Positions 24,756 to 33,735 of a stretch of 64,000 nucleotides of DNA are shown one piece after another. The notes under the pieces are model-generated. The model had not been told where the DNA came from, did not search any database, and worked only from the letters and a program-made list of their open reading frames with translations. The number at the start of each line of letters is the position of its first letter. Positions within the stretch are counted from its first letter, which is position 1. Source of the stretch: Pauljensenia sp902373545 (GTDB taxonomy: Bacteria > Actinomycetota > Actinomycetes > Actinomycetales > Actinomycetaceae); assembly GCF_041432775.1 (NCBI RefSeq), contig NZ_JAPWAG010000010.1, positions 18,957 through 82,956 of the forward strand, in the 5' to 3' direction. The translations under genes and the position numbers were made by a program.

Positions 24756-25160
24756 ATGAACGCCACTGATCCCGCCGCCCGCACCGATGCGGAATGGAAG
24801 AAACTCCTGAGCCCCATGCGCTACCACGTGCTGCGCGAGGCGGGCACCGAGCGCCCCTTCACGGGCGAGCTCCTGGACGAGTCGCGCGTCGGCACCTACT
24901 CGTGCGCGGCGTGCGGCTCGAAGCTTTTTGACTCGGACACCAAGTTCGACTCGTCGTGCGGGTGGCCCTCCTTCTTCCAGGCGCACGAGGGCGCCACGAC
25001 CGAGCGCGTGGACATGAGCCACGGCATGATCCGCACCGAGGTGCGCTGCGCGACCTGCGATTCCCACCTCGGCCACGTCTTCCCCGACGCCCCCGGACAG
25101 CCCACAGGCATGCGTTACTGCATGAACTCGGCGGCGCTCACCTTCGCGCCCGCTTCGTGA
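24756..25160 (+). CDS. msrB: Peptide methionine-(R)-S-oxide reductase
   Basis: MsrB reduces methionine-R-sulfoxide in oxidised proteins. The 134-residue protein has the zinc ligands CAAC and CATC, the signature CGWPSFF, HLGHVF, and the catalytic Cys in RYCMNSAALTF. The ATG at 24756 gives the usual length. An upstream in-frame ATG at 24639 would add 39 low-complexity residues. GGAGG sits almost against the ATG, which is unusually close. The stop overlaps the GTG of the transporter gene. Confidence 0.93.
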   Translation: MNATDPAARTDAEWKKLLSPMRYHVLREAGTERPFTGELLDESRVGTYSCAACGSKLFDSDTKFDSSCGWPSFFQAHEGATTERVDMSHGMIRTEVRCATCDSHLGHVFPDAPGQPTGMRYCMNSAALTFAPAS

Positions 25161-26029
25161 GCGAGCGCCCCTCCGCGCCCGAGCGCACCTTGGTCGCCGA
25201 CCGCATCCCGCCCCAGCTGTACATCGTTGGCTCGGGCCTCATCCAGTACGTGGGTGCGGCGCTCGCGGTCGTCGCTTTCGCCTCCGTCGAGCCGGCGTCG
25301 GTCGCGTGGTGGCGCGTCCTGACGGGCGCGCTCGTCCTCCTCGCGTGGAAGCGCCCGTGGCGTGGTGGCCTGACCCGCTCGGATCTGGCGATTTCCGCGC
25401 TGTTCGGCGTCATCGTGCTGGCCATGAACTCTTCGTTTTACGAGGCCATCGCCCGCCTGCCGCTGGGCACCGCCGTGTCCATCGAGTTCGTCGGCCCGGT
25501 CGCCGTCGCCGTTGTTCGAGGCCGTGGCTGGCGTCCGCGGGTCGCCGCGGTCCTTGCCTTTGCCGGGGTGGCCAGCATTGGCGGGCTCGCCCTGGATCTG
25601 TCGCAGCCGAGTGTGCGCGCGGGCCTGGCGTGGATTCTCCTGGCTGCCCTGGCGTGGGCGGCCTATATCGTGGTGGGGCAGCGGGCCTCGACGACTCGCG
25701 ACGGGGTGACGAACCTGGCGCTTGGATGCGCGTGGGGGTCTCTCTTCTTCGCGCCCATCCTCGGGCCGGGAGCGATGGCGGCCACGGCCTCGTGGGAGCT
25801 GATCGCCATCGTCATCGGCGTCGGCCTGCTGTCCACGGCGATTCCCTACAGCTTCGAGGCGCTCGCGATGCGCCGCCTCGCAGCGCCCACGTTTGCGCTG
25901 TTCGCCGCGATTCTCCCCGCGACGTCCGCGCTGGTCGGGGCCGTCATGCTCCGCCAGATCCCCGGCGTCTTCGAGCTGATCGGCCTGGTCCTGGTGTCGG
26001 CCGCGGTCTGGCTGGCCTCGCGCGAGTGA
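25157..26029 (+). CDS. EamA/DMT-family exporter (RhtA-like)
   Basis: The 290-residue protein has about ten hydrophobic helices arranged as two EamA repeats. It has YIVGSGLIQYVGAALAV near the start and GVGLLSTAIPYSFEALAMRR in the second half, like the RhtA threonine/homoserine exporter group. The substrate cannot be told from sequence. The GTG at 25157 overlaps the msrB stop (GTGA), so the two are translationally coupled. The longer open frame from 24956 runs inside msrB and is not used. Confidence 0.85.
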   Translation: MSERPSAPERTLVADRIPPQLYIVGSGLIQYVGAALAVVAFASVEPASVAWWRVLTGALVLLAWKRPWRGGLTRSDLAISALFGVIVLAMNSSFYEAIARLPLGTAVSIEFVGPVAVAVVRGRGWRPRVAAVLAFAGVASIGGLALDLSQPSVRAGLAWILLAALAWAAYIVVGQRASTTRDGVTNLALGCAWGSLFFAPILGPGAMAATASWELIAIVIGVGLLSTAIPYSFEALAMRRLAAPTFALFAAILPATSALVGAVMLRQIPGVFELIGLVLVSAAVWLASRE

Positions 26030-26138
26030 GGGCCAGTGGTGGGCGTTTTGCGGGTCGGGCAGCCCCATCCCAACGGATAGTCGTGGCCGGGCCATGAAAG
26101 ATGGTGCCTTCCGCTGAATTCATCGCGATGAGGCGCCC

Positions 26139-26297
26139 GATCTGGATAGGTTGTGATGATCTGGATAGGTTGTGACGATCTGGATAGGTTGTGATGATCT
26201 GGATAGGTTGTGACGATCTGGATAGGTTATTAACCTATCCAGATGCGCGTTACCTATCCGGATGTGCGTTACCTATCCGGATGCGCGTTACCTATCT
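26139..26297. repeat. Head-to-head array of 19-bp repeats
   Basis: Five direct copies of GGATAGG (26144, 26163, 26182, 26201, 26220) are followed by four inverted copies CCTATCC or CCTATCT (26234, 26253, 26272, 26291). All have an exact 19-bp period. The centre is a perfect palindrome, CTGGATAGGTT-AT-TAACCTATCCAG. Left and right units share the core but have different flanks (TTGTGAYGATCT versus GGATGYGCGTTA). It lies between convergent genes, where no promoter is expected. The flanking bases 26030-26138 hold nothing recognisable. Confidence 0.9.
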
Positions 26298-26362
26298 AGA
26301 ACATGCCGGTGCGCCGGGCGCGGGTGACGCCGCAACACGGTGGATGGGGTGCTGACGCCTCG

Positions 26363-27607
26363 TCAGTCGAGGCTGAGGTGGCGCGGTGTGTGCGTGCCGC
26401 CGCGGGCGATCACCCAGAACGCGAACCACGCCCCGGCGGAGCCGACGATCATGACGAGCACCATCGGCACGGCGCTGTCGCCGCCCGAGGTCGCCAGGGG
26501 AGCGGCGATGCCGTTCGCGATCGACTGGAACACGCCCATCACGGACGAGGCCGTCCCCGCGTGCTCGCGCGCCTCGCTCATTGCCTGCGCGCCCGAGTTG
26601 CCGAAAATAAACGCGTTCGCCGTCATGATGAGCGCGAAGCCCACGCACGTGAGGATCAGCGGCAGGTCGAGGAGGAACGTCGAGATCGCCAGCGTCACCA
26701 CGCCGGTCGCCGCGATCGTGAGGCCCGCGATGATGAGTGTGCGCGGCGTGAAGTGGGAGATCAGGCGCACGTTGACCAGCGCGAAGCCGGTCGACAGCAG
26801 CGCGTTAAACGCAAACACCCACGCGAAAGCCATGGGGGACAGGCCCAGCGGTCCCTGCAGCACGTAGGTGGCGTTCGAGATGTAGCCGAACATGCAGAAG
26901 CTCGAGAAGGCGTTGACCAGCATGAAACCCACGAAGGGGCGGATGCGCACGACCTGGACGAGGCCGTGGAAGAACCGCGGAATACCGCCGGGGTGGCGGC
27001 GCTCCTCGCGCAGGGACTCGGGCACGACGAACCACGCGAGGGCCGCCATGAGCAGTGTGAAGGCGGCGAGCGCCCAGAAAACGCCCCTCCACGTCGCGTG
27101 CGTGATGATGAAGGCGCCGAGGACCGGGGCGACCATCGGCGCGAAGCCGACGATCGCCTGGAGGAGACTCATTGCCCGCGCCAGCGTCTTGCCGTGCGCG
27201 ACGTCGACGAGGATCGCGCGGCCCACCGAGGAGGCGATGCCGCCGCCGAGGCCCTGGAAGACTCGGCCCACGAGGAGCGCCCAGATGTTGGGCGTGAACA
27301 CGCAGATCATGGAGCCGACGAGGGCGATAATGCCGCCCGCGACGATGGGGCGACGGCGCCCGATCTGGTCCGAGATGGCGCCGCCCAGGACCTGGCCGGA
27401 CGCGTAGCCCACGAAGAAGGTTGTGAGCGTGAAGCCGAGCATCGTCGAGTTCGTCGCCAGGTCCGCCGTGATCTGCGGGAATGCTGCCGAGTACATGTCG
27501 GTCGCCATCGGCGGCACGGCGTTCTGCACGGCCAGCGTGATCAGCAGGGCAACCGTGAGCGCCCCGCCGACTATTCCGCCGTGGTCCCGGGTGTCGTTAG
27601 TCCTCAT
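26363..27607 (-). CDS. MFS drug-resistance transporter (Bcr/CflA type)
   Basis: A 414-residue, 12-helix major facilitator protein. The opening PPMATDMYSAAFPQI is the Bcr/CflA hallmark, followed by MFS motif A, GGAISDQIGRRRP, in loop 2-3. It probably exports drugs or small metabolites by proton antiport. The start MRTNDTRDHG (27607) is the better fit to the family; another in-frame ATG lies at 27667. No strong ribosome binding site is visible for either. The gene converges on the EamA exporter across the 19-bp repeat array. Confidence 0.88.
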   Translation of the reverse strand: MRTNDTRDHGGIVGGALTVALLITLAVQNAVPPMATDMYSAAFPQITADLATNSTMLGFTLTTFFVGYASGQVLGGAISDQIGRRRPIVAGGIIALVGSMICVFTPNIWALLVGRVFQGLGGGIASSVGRAILVDVAHGKTLARAMSLLQAIVGFAPMVAPVLGAFIITHATWRGVFWALAAFTLLMAALAWFVVPESLREERRHPGGIPRFFHGLVQVVRIRPFVGFMLVNAFSSFCMFGYISNATYVLQGPLGLSPMAFAWVFAFNALLSTGFALVNVRLISHFTPRTLIIAGLTIAATGVVTLAISTFLLDLPLILTCVGFALIMTANAFIFGNSGAQAMSEAREHAGTASSVMGVFQSIANGIAAPLATSGGDSAVPMVLVMIVGSAGAWFAFWVIARGGTHTPRHLSLD

Positions 27608-27746
27608 GATGCGATTGTGTACCCTTGGGGACGCTAAATAGACGAATCGGTCGATTATTTGACGCATCTCGCACGTCGCAGGGGCTGACGTGCGTACATG
27701 TGCACTGGTGGGCAGTGCTCCTGACGCGCAAACGCCTCGACCGAGC

Positions 27747-29810
27747 TCACTCCCCGTCTGCGCGTGCCTCCAACGCGTCCGCCGCGGCCTCGATGTCCTC
27801 TAGTGGCGGGCATGAAGGCGCCACGGCGTTGCCCGACGCGGCGAGCACTTCGGCACAGTTAGCCAGCAGGACAGAACGCTCGAACGGCGTTCCTAGAGCA
27901 AGGGAGGCGGCCAGGACCCCGGAGTAGACGTGCCTCGCCTCGGGTAGGTCGGTCTTGTTCGTGGAAGGCGCCGGAATGTGGGTGGATGTGGACCACACGA
28001 AGCGTCCTCTGCCATGCGTAGGTCTGCCGATGTAGGCACCGGCGGTGCCCGTACGGATAATCGAATGGCTATCGAACAGTCTGCAGATTTCCTCCGCCGC
28101 CCCGTCCGGGGTGCGGCAAGCATCGAAGGCGGATCGGTCACCGACGACACTCGTGCCGAGGCTGCTGGCCTCCTCCTGTGTCATCACGAGGACAACATTG
28201 TCGGAGCGCAGCCCGAATGGCGTCCGAGCAGCCCTGGACGGGTCAACAACAATGCGCACATACTCGGGGAGGGCCAGCAGTGCTTCCGTCGCTGGCACGG
28301 AGTTCGGGTGGGTTTTACCGTAGCCTGTTCCCACTAGTGTCCCGTCAATGTAGAGCACGTCCGAGGGGCCCAGAGTCTGGGCGACCTCAGCCCAGCCGCG
28401 CCGTGGGGCGGCGTATTCGGCACCGTTGGTTGTGATGGTGTAGTGCGCCCCCGCGTTGTCGGTGATCGTCACTTGGTAGCCGTTGTCCATGCCGGGTACG
28501 CGCGGTCCCGCGTCAACGATTCCCTCGTGTCGCAGACACTCTTCGATGAGCGAGGCATGGGGACCTTCGCCGATTGGACTCAGGGACACGGCCTCGACTC
28601 CCATGCGCCGAGCGGCGCGCAGGACCTCAATGTTCCCGGTCAAGCGCATCCCCTCATCGTCGGCCCACACGTCCCCTCCCGCCTCGGGGAAGGAAGCTGT
28701 GCGTAGCGACTGGTTGAGCACGAGCTGCCCCATGAAGATGAGATGCCCAGCTGGAGCATCGCCGCGCACGGGACCGAGTGGGGTCGGTGGGGACACCTGT
28801 TCGAACAACGACTGGCGCGTGCGCAGGGAAGAACCGGGTTCCTCGAAAGATGAGGGGCCGGAGGGGGCGATCTCCAGCTCGACGTATTCGGCCTGTTCGC
28901 GCGGATCGCCGGGGGCAGGTGGATGCAGCGCGACGAGCTCACGGGCGACAGCGGACAGATCAATGTTATTGACCTCTTCCACGGCATCCAGGGGGTCATC
29001 TCGAAACGCAGAGGCCCCGAGGACGGATCCCATCAGGGCAGCAACAAGTGCACTGCACGAGGTGGTGTCGCCTCCCAGGCGAGCGACGTAGGGTGAAAAA
29101 CCTAATAGGACATGAAGAGTAAAGGCGAGCGCGAAAGGAACGATCTGTGTGGGGGTCGAGGGGTGCCCGAACGCCTTGGTGAACTCGGAGAAATACATGG
29201 ATCGCTGGCACGACACAAGGTTCGCCGCGCGTCGCGTCGTCGCCAGCACGTCAGGCTCTGCACTCCAGGATCCCCGCTGTTCCATGGACGCCACGTAGTT
29301 AACGGTCTCCCACAGGACGCCCTCGATGTCCATGGGTCGAGAATCTGGCCAGTCGAGGCCGATCGAGATGAAGGCGGCGATCAGCGCGGCCGCCTGGAAC
29401 TCCTGCCGCGTTGTGGGCCCCTCCGCGCATGCCTCCCATACGGCGTCCGCAAAGGTCTCGGGATCCTGTGTCGAAGTTGCGATACCGACGGGAATCGCGC
29501 GCAGCACGCAACGTCTCGCGTGCGTGTGATCCGTTGGAGAGTGAGCGCCGTCAGCGGCGACCGGGAAGGAGAACGATCCACCCAGCAGGGCCGAAGCCTC
29601 GGCTAGGATCTCGCGGGTCACCTCCGTGACAGTACCCGCGGGCGCGCCCGGCATCGTGGTGTGTGAAGCGTCTGCATCAATTAGTTCTCTGAAATCGCCG
29701 TAGACGCTCGTGATCTGCTCGGGGGTCATGCCGCAGGTCGGCATGGCCAGCGCGTCGCCGTACGCAGCGCCCACCAGCACCGCGTGGGCGCGCTCAGCGC
29801 GTGTGTCCAT
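27747..29810 (-). CDS. ADP-ribosylglycohydrolase-PfkB fusion, unit 5 (both active sites altered)
   Basis: A 687-residue fusion of an ADP-ribosylglycohydrolase (ARH) domain (about 1-330) and a PfkB sugar/nucleoside kinase domain (about 375-670). GDALAMP is kept, but the metal motif TDDT is TEVT and the second motif reads GGDTTSCS instead of GGDTDTIG. The kinase GAGD position reads EARHVYSG. It is therefore probably catalytically dead or changed. The ATG at 29810 has AGGAGAAAG upstream. It is the last gene of the cluster, 11 bp after the previous stop. Its conserved tail motif LLANCAEVLA is common to all units. Confidence 0.8.
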   Translation of the reverse strand: MDTRAERAHAVLVGAAYGDALAMPTCGMTPEQITSVYGDFRELIDADASHTTMPGAPAGTVTEVTREILAEASALLGGSFSFPVAADGAHSPTDHTHARRCVLRAIPVGIATSTQDPETFADAVWEACAEGPTTRQEFQAAALIAAFISIGLDWPDSRPMDIEGVLWETVNYVASMEQRGSWSAEPDVLATTRRAANLVSCQRSMYFSEFTKAFGHPSTPTQIVPFALAFTLHVLLGFSPYVARLGGDTTSCSALVAALMGSVLGASAFRDDPLDAVEEVNNIDLSAVARELVALHPPAPGDPREQAEYVELEIAPSGPSSFEEPGSSLRTRQSLFEQVSPPTPLGPVRGDAPAGHLIFMGQLVLNQSLRTASFPEAGGDVWADDEGMRLTGNIEVLRAARRMGVEAVSLSPIGEGPHASLIEECLRHEGIVDAGPRVPGMDNGYQVTITDNAGAHYTITTNGAEYAAPRRGWAEVAQTLGPSDVLYIDGTLVGTGYGKTHPNSVPATEALLALPEYVRIVVDPSRAARTPFGLRSDNVVLVMTQEEASSLGTSVVGDRSAFDACRTPDGAAEEICRLFDSHSIIRTGTAGAYIGRPTHGRGRFVWSTSTHIPAPSTNKTDLPEARHVYSGVLAASLALGTPFERSVLLANCAEVLAASGNAVAPSCPPLEDIEAAADALEARADGE

Positions 29811-29821
29811 GTTGCTTTCTC

Positions 29822-31765
29822 CTATTCTGCAGCCGCATCCGCGGCGAGTGCGTCTGCCGCGGCCTCGATCTGGCTGCGCGTCGGGCACGAGGCCGGGCCG
29901 GGCATGGTCGAGGCCAGAGCATCCGCGCAATTCGCCAGAAGGATGCACCGTTCGAGTGTCTGCCCCTGAGCGAGGGCGGCCGCCATAACACCCATGGAGG
30001 TGTGCAGCGCCCCGCGCACATCAACGGAGGTAACCGTGGGGGCGGGGAATCGAGTCACCTCTCCGTCGGATGAATACTTGTCCTGTGCCGCGCGTGCAAG
30101 GTAGGACTCGTGTGTCTGTGCTCGGACCAGCGTGTATTGATGAAAATCCCTCTGGACTTTCTTCGCACCCCATCGAGGATTTTTTGTGCAATCGTCGCCG
30201 GGCTTCTCGTGCGTGATGCTCCGACACAGGGGCTCCGCCGAGTCATACCCCACCATGATCAGGACGTTGTCGGTGGGAAGAGAACGCTGACGGACGAGTC
30301 CGTGCGACGCGTCGAGGACGACGCGCACATGATCGGGCAAGTAGGCGAGTGCATGCTCGCACGCCGCCAGAACTGCCTTAGATTCAAATTCAATACCGCC
30401 ATCGACGTACAGCACGTCTGAGGGGCCCAGAGTGCGAATGGCCTCGTCCCACGCATCTTCGGACATGTCCGTCATGCTTGAGCTCATGCTCGCACCGTAC
30501 TGTTTCACAGGTGGCGACAGGAAGCCGTTGTCACATCCTTCCACGCGGGGTCCAGCGTCGACGATCCCCTCGCGCGCCAAGGCCTCGGCGATGATCGAGG
30601 CCCGTGGGCCCTGCCCGATCGGGCTGAGGGAGACGACCTCGACCCCCATGGCGCGGGCGGCGCACATTGCCGTGAAGGGCAGCGCGAGGTGGACATCCTC
30701 GCGGGTGGCCCACTCATTCTCGGTGGGCACGTCGTCCTCGGAATGGCCATCGAATCGGAGCAGAAGCTCGGTCATGAAGACGACGCGTCCAGCGGGTGCG
30801 TCGCCTCGGGCCGCGCCCAGAGGGGTGGGCGCGCTTTCGGCCTCAAAGGGGGCATGTCGGTTGAGGAGATCGGAATCGGGTTCCTCGAAAGAGGACGGCC
30901 CGCTCCTCGGCGGACGATCGGGAGCAAGCCCCGCCGCTCGACGGATCCACTCAAGGGGAGTGTGCGCGGACAGCGTCAGGAGCTGGTCGGCGATCCCCAG
31001 CACGTCGATATGCGAAACTCCCGCAACGGGGATGACGTCGAGGTTCCGCAGCGCGCTATGCGTATCGCACACACCGGCCAACGCCGCAGAGACTGCGTCG
31101 TACAGCGCGGGGTCACCACTCTCCTCTCGGAACGCTGGGGGCAATTCCTTCGCCCAGAGATAGAGGGCCCGGAAGAAGGCGAGGGGAATAATCCGGTGAG
31201 AGGGGGAGATGTCGGCGAGCTTGACCATGAGGGTGCCCGTTCGCACTCGGACGAGAGGAGAGTGCGAGTTCGCCGCGACATTGAGGGCACGCCTGGTCGC
31301 AGTAAGGACATCGGGCCCCTCCTGGCGCTCTCCGCGTGGCTTCATCGCAGAAACGACATCAACGGCATCGCACAGGGTGATGGGGGAGTTTTCCCGATTA
31401 TTGATAAGCAGAGACACCGCTGCGGCAAGGAGCGCCGCAGACTGGAATTCGTTGCGATTCGTACATCCGCAGGCGACCCACACGGTCTCGGCCAAAGCCT
31501 CGGGGTCGATCGTCGACATCGCGATGCCGATGGGGATCGCGCACAGAAGTCGGTCGCGAGCGCTTCCGGCCGGGGCGCTCCATTGACCCGAACGTATGGC
31601 GTATACGCTGCCCGGGCCTCGTCGCAGCTGGTTGGCGACGGTCAGTGCCGACCGCATCATGTCCGAGACCGTGCCATCCGGCGAGCCGGACGCTGCCTCA
31701 TTCGCTGCGTCCGCGCGAACCATGCTGGCCAGTGCCCCGAGCGCGTAGGGAAGTCGTGGATCCAT
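29822..31765 (-). CDS. ADP-ribosylglycohydrolase-PfkB fusion, unit 4 (both active sites lost)
   Basis: A 647-residue paralog of the neighbouring genes. The ARH half is shortened: the N-terminal GDALGMP is replaced by RADAANEA, TDDT by VSDM, and GGDTDT by SGDPALYD. In the kinase half, the fold-level motifs GRVVFMTELLLR, EGIVDAGPRVEG and LGPSDVLYVDG remain, but GAGD is GALH. It is probably a pseudoenzyme. The ATG at 31765 follows AGGAGAG; an in-frame upstream extension overlaps the previous gene. Gaps to its neighbours are 11 and 14 bp, so one transcript is likely. Confidence 0.8.
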   Translation of the reverse strand: MDPRLPYALGALASMVRADAANEAASGSPDGTVSDMMRSALTVANQLRRGPGSVYAIRSGQWSAPAGSARDRLLCAIPIGIAMSTIDPEALAETVWVACGCTNRNEFQSAALLAAAVSLLINNRENSPITLCDAVDVVSAMKPRGERQEGPDVLTATRRALNVAANSHSPLVRVRTGTLMVKLADISPSHRIIPLAFFRALYLWAKELPPAFREESGDPALYDAVSAALAGVCDTHSALRNLDVIPVAGVSHIDVLGIADQLLTLSAHTPLEWIRRAAGLAPDRPPRSGPSSFEEPDSDLLNRHAPFEAESAPTPLGAARGDAPAGRVVFMTELLLRFDGHSEDDVPTENEWATREDVHLALPFTAMCAARAMGVEVVSLSPIGQGPRASIIAEALAREGIVDAGPRVEGCDNGFLSPPVKQYGASMSSSMTDMSEDAWDEAIRTLGPSDVLYVDGGIEFESKAVLAACEHALAYLPDHVRVVLDASHGLVRQRSLPTDNVLIMVGYDSAEPLCRSITHEKPGDDCTKNPRWGAKKVQRDFHQYTLVRAQTHESYLARAAQDKYSSDGEVTRFPAPTVTSVDVRGALHTSMGVMAAALAQGQTLERCILLANCADALASTMPGPASCPTRSQIEAAADALAADAAAE

Positions 31766-31779
31766 GTGTTCTCTCCTTC

Positions 31780-33732
31780 TCAGGCCAGGTCGCGTGCCAG
31801 CAATTCGTCGGCGGCCGCCTCGATGGCGTCTCGCGCGGACAATGAGGTGGGGGTCGCCAGGGCGGCCGCGCAATTGGCGAACAAAATCCCCCGCTCAGGC
31901 TGCATGCCGAGCGCGAAGGCCGCCGCTAGGGTGCCGGAGTGGACCCCTGAGGTCTGCAGGGCTTGTTTCAATGTCAACGAAGAGGCCGGGACGCGCGTGA
32001 GCGCAGGTCGGATAACTCGCTGATCGTCACGCGTGGGACGCGCGAAACACACCTCGCCACTATCTGCACGCACGGCGACGTGTCGTTCGGTCAACAGCGA
32101 CAAGGCTGAGGCCTGATGCTCGAGCGGAGCCCTGTGGTCATAGAGGGGGGAGGAGTAGGGTCTCCCTGCTCTGAAATGCTGGAAGAACTCACTGTCATAG
32201 GCCCATCGTGAGGCACGCACCGAGATGATGAGGTTGTCGAGGGGGAGACCTGGCACGAATCCCTCGTGCGAAGAAGCATCGAAGACAACGCGGGCGTGCT
32301 CAGGGAGCCACCGCACAGCTTCGCTCAGCGCATGTGCGTAACGCTCGTCGGCGAGGAGCGCCCCGTCGATGAATAGTACGTCCGAGGGACCCATTGCAGC
32401 GATAACTTCTGCCCACGTGCGGGCTGCATGATCAGGCAGAGCGATGTTCGTCGAAATGTTCAGGTCCGGGCCGTCCTCAGAGGAGGCACGCAGCCGGTAT
32501 CGATTGTCGTCTCCTTCGAGGCGGGGACCGGCGTCAACGATGCCCTCAAGCTCCATGGCCTGTGAGATCAAGCCGGCGCTCGGACCCCGTCCGAGCGGGC
32601 ACAGCGAGACGACCTGTACCCCCATACGCCGCGCCGCAACCAGCGCGCTGAAGGTGCCTCCCGGTGACTGTCCCAGGTCCCGTGCCCAGACATCACTACC
32701 GCGGTTTGGGTATTCCTCGGTGAGCATGTCGTGATCGATGAGGAGTTCACCGAGGAAGAGCACTCGGCCGGGCTTGGTCCTCCCGCGCAGGGCGCCGAGA
32801 GGAGCGGGAGGGGCGACGGGCTCGAAGGAGCTCTGTCGGGAGCGGAGGGAGGAGGCCAAGTCGATGAACGAAGCCCGGGCTGGGGGTACGCAAGACGAGA
32901 TCTTCTTATCCGCGTCGGGGACATCGTCCGGGTAGGGTACGCGCTTTGAGAAGTATTGTTCTGCGAAGTGCGTCAATTTCCCTGAAAAGGCGGCGTCGAC
33001 CCGCGCGGACCCGTAGGGTTCAAAGAAATCAGCACCCCGAACGGAACCGACCAAGGCGCCCATGAGGGCCATAATGGCGTGCTTTTGTGAGCCAAGGCGA
33101 AGAGGAGCAGAGAGAAGGCGACTGTCCTGATAGTGCGAGGCCAGAGCAAAGGCCAGAGGGATGAGCTGAGTGGCTGAAGCGGAGGCCCCGATCTGCTCAA
33201 CCAAAAGGTCGATAGGGGAGTTGGCATGCTCGTTGATTCCGCACGCCGCGTTCAAAGCTCTGCGCGTTGTTGCCAGCACGTCTGGTTCCGGGCTCCATGA
33301 GCCATACGACTCCAAGGAGGCCGCAAGGTTGACGGACCGGATGAGCGTTTCCTCGACGCGGAAGTTCGCGCTGTCAATGCCCAGAGAGATTGCCGCCGCT
33401 ACCAGGGCGGCCCCCTGAAACTCCTGACGTGTTATGTCGGAGAGCGCACAGTAGTCCCACACAGCGTTCGAGAATGTCTGGTGGTTGCCGGTCGGTGTCG
33501 CAATGCCTGCTTTGATGGCGGAGATGATCAGATCGTACGTTCGACTGCGGCTCCCGCTGAAGGACGCTTCGACGGGATTTCCGTTGGAATCGTCGGCTGT
33601 GAGCAGCGTGAGAATGCGTTCGCTGATACTTGTTGATTCCTCGATAGGATCACCGATTGTGTCTGCTGCGATCGCGTGGCCGAACGTCAGGCCTACCATT
33701 GCCCCGCAGGCCCGGTTGAAACGAAGATCCAT
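31780..33732 (-). CDS. ADP-ribosylglycohydrolase-PfkB fusion, unit 3 (both active sites lost)
   Basis: The 650-residue protein keeps the two-domain outline (QEFQGAALVAAAISLGID in the ARH half; EGIVDAGPRLEG and MGPSDVLFIDG in the kinase half). The ARH metal motifs are gone (LGSQKHAIMA at the GGDTDT site), and the kinase catalytic loop reads LQTSGVHSG. The ATG at 33732 follows GGAGGG, and the gene starts 3 bp after the stop of the 1352-residue gene. Codons are less GC-biased here than in neighbouring core genes. A binding or regulatory role is more likely than catalysis. Confidence 0.8.
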   Translation of the reverse strand: MDLRFNRACGAMVGLTFGHAIAADTIGDPIEESTSISERILTLLTADDSNGNPVEASFSGSRSRTYDLIISAIKAGIATPTGNHQTFSNAVWDYCALSDITRQEFQGAALVAAAISLGIDSANFRVEETLIRSVNLAASLESYGSWSPEPDVLATTRRALNAACGINEHANSPIDLLVEQIGASASATQLIPLAFALASHYQDSRLLSAPLRLGSQKHAIMALMGALVGSVRGADFFEPYGSARVDAAFSGKLTHFAEQYFSKRVPYPDDVPDADKKISSCVPPARASFIDLASSLRSRQSSFEPVAPPAPLGALRGRTKPGRVLFLGELLIDHDMLTEEYPNRGSDVWARDLGQSPGGTFSALVAARRMGVQVVSLCPLGRGPSAGLISQAMELEGIVDAGPRLEGDDNRYRLRASSEDGPDLNISTNIALPDHAARTWAEVIAAMGPSDVLFIDGALLADERYAHALSEAVRWLPEHARVVFDASSHEGFVPGLPLDNLIISVRASRWAYDSEFFQHFRAGRPYSSPLYDHRAPLEHQASALSLLTERHVAVRADSGEVCFARPTRDDQRVIRPALTRVPASSLTLKQALQTSGVHSGTLAAAFALGMQPERGILFANCAAALATPTSLSARDAIEAAADELLARDLA

Positions 33733-33735
33733 CGG

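Noticed and set aside
26303..27637. 444-residue plus-strand frame opposite the MFS transporter
   Set aside because: The minus strand carries clear MFS motifs; the plus frame is Arg/His/Asp-rich mirror sequence.
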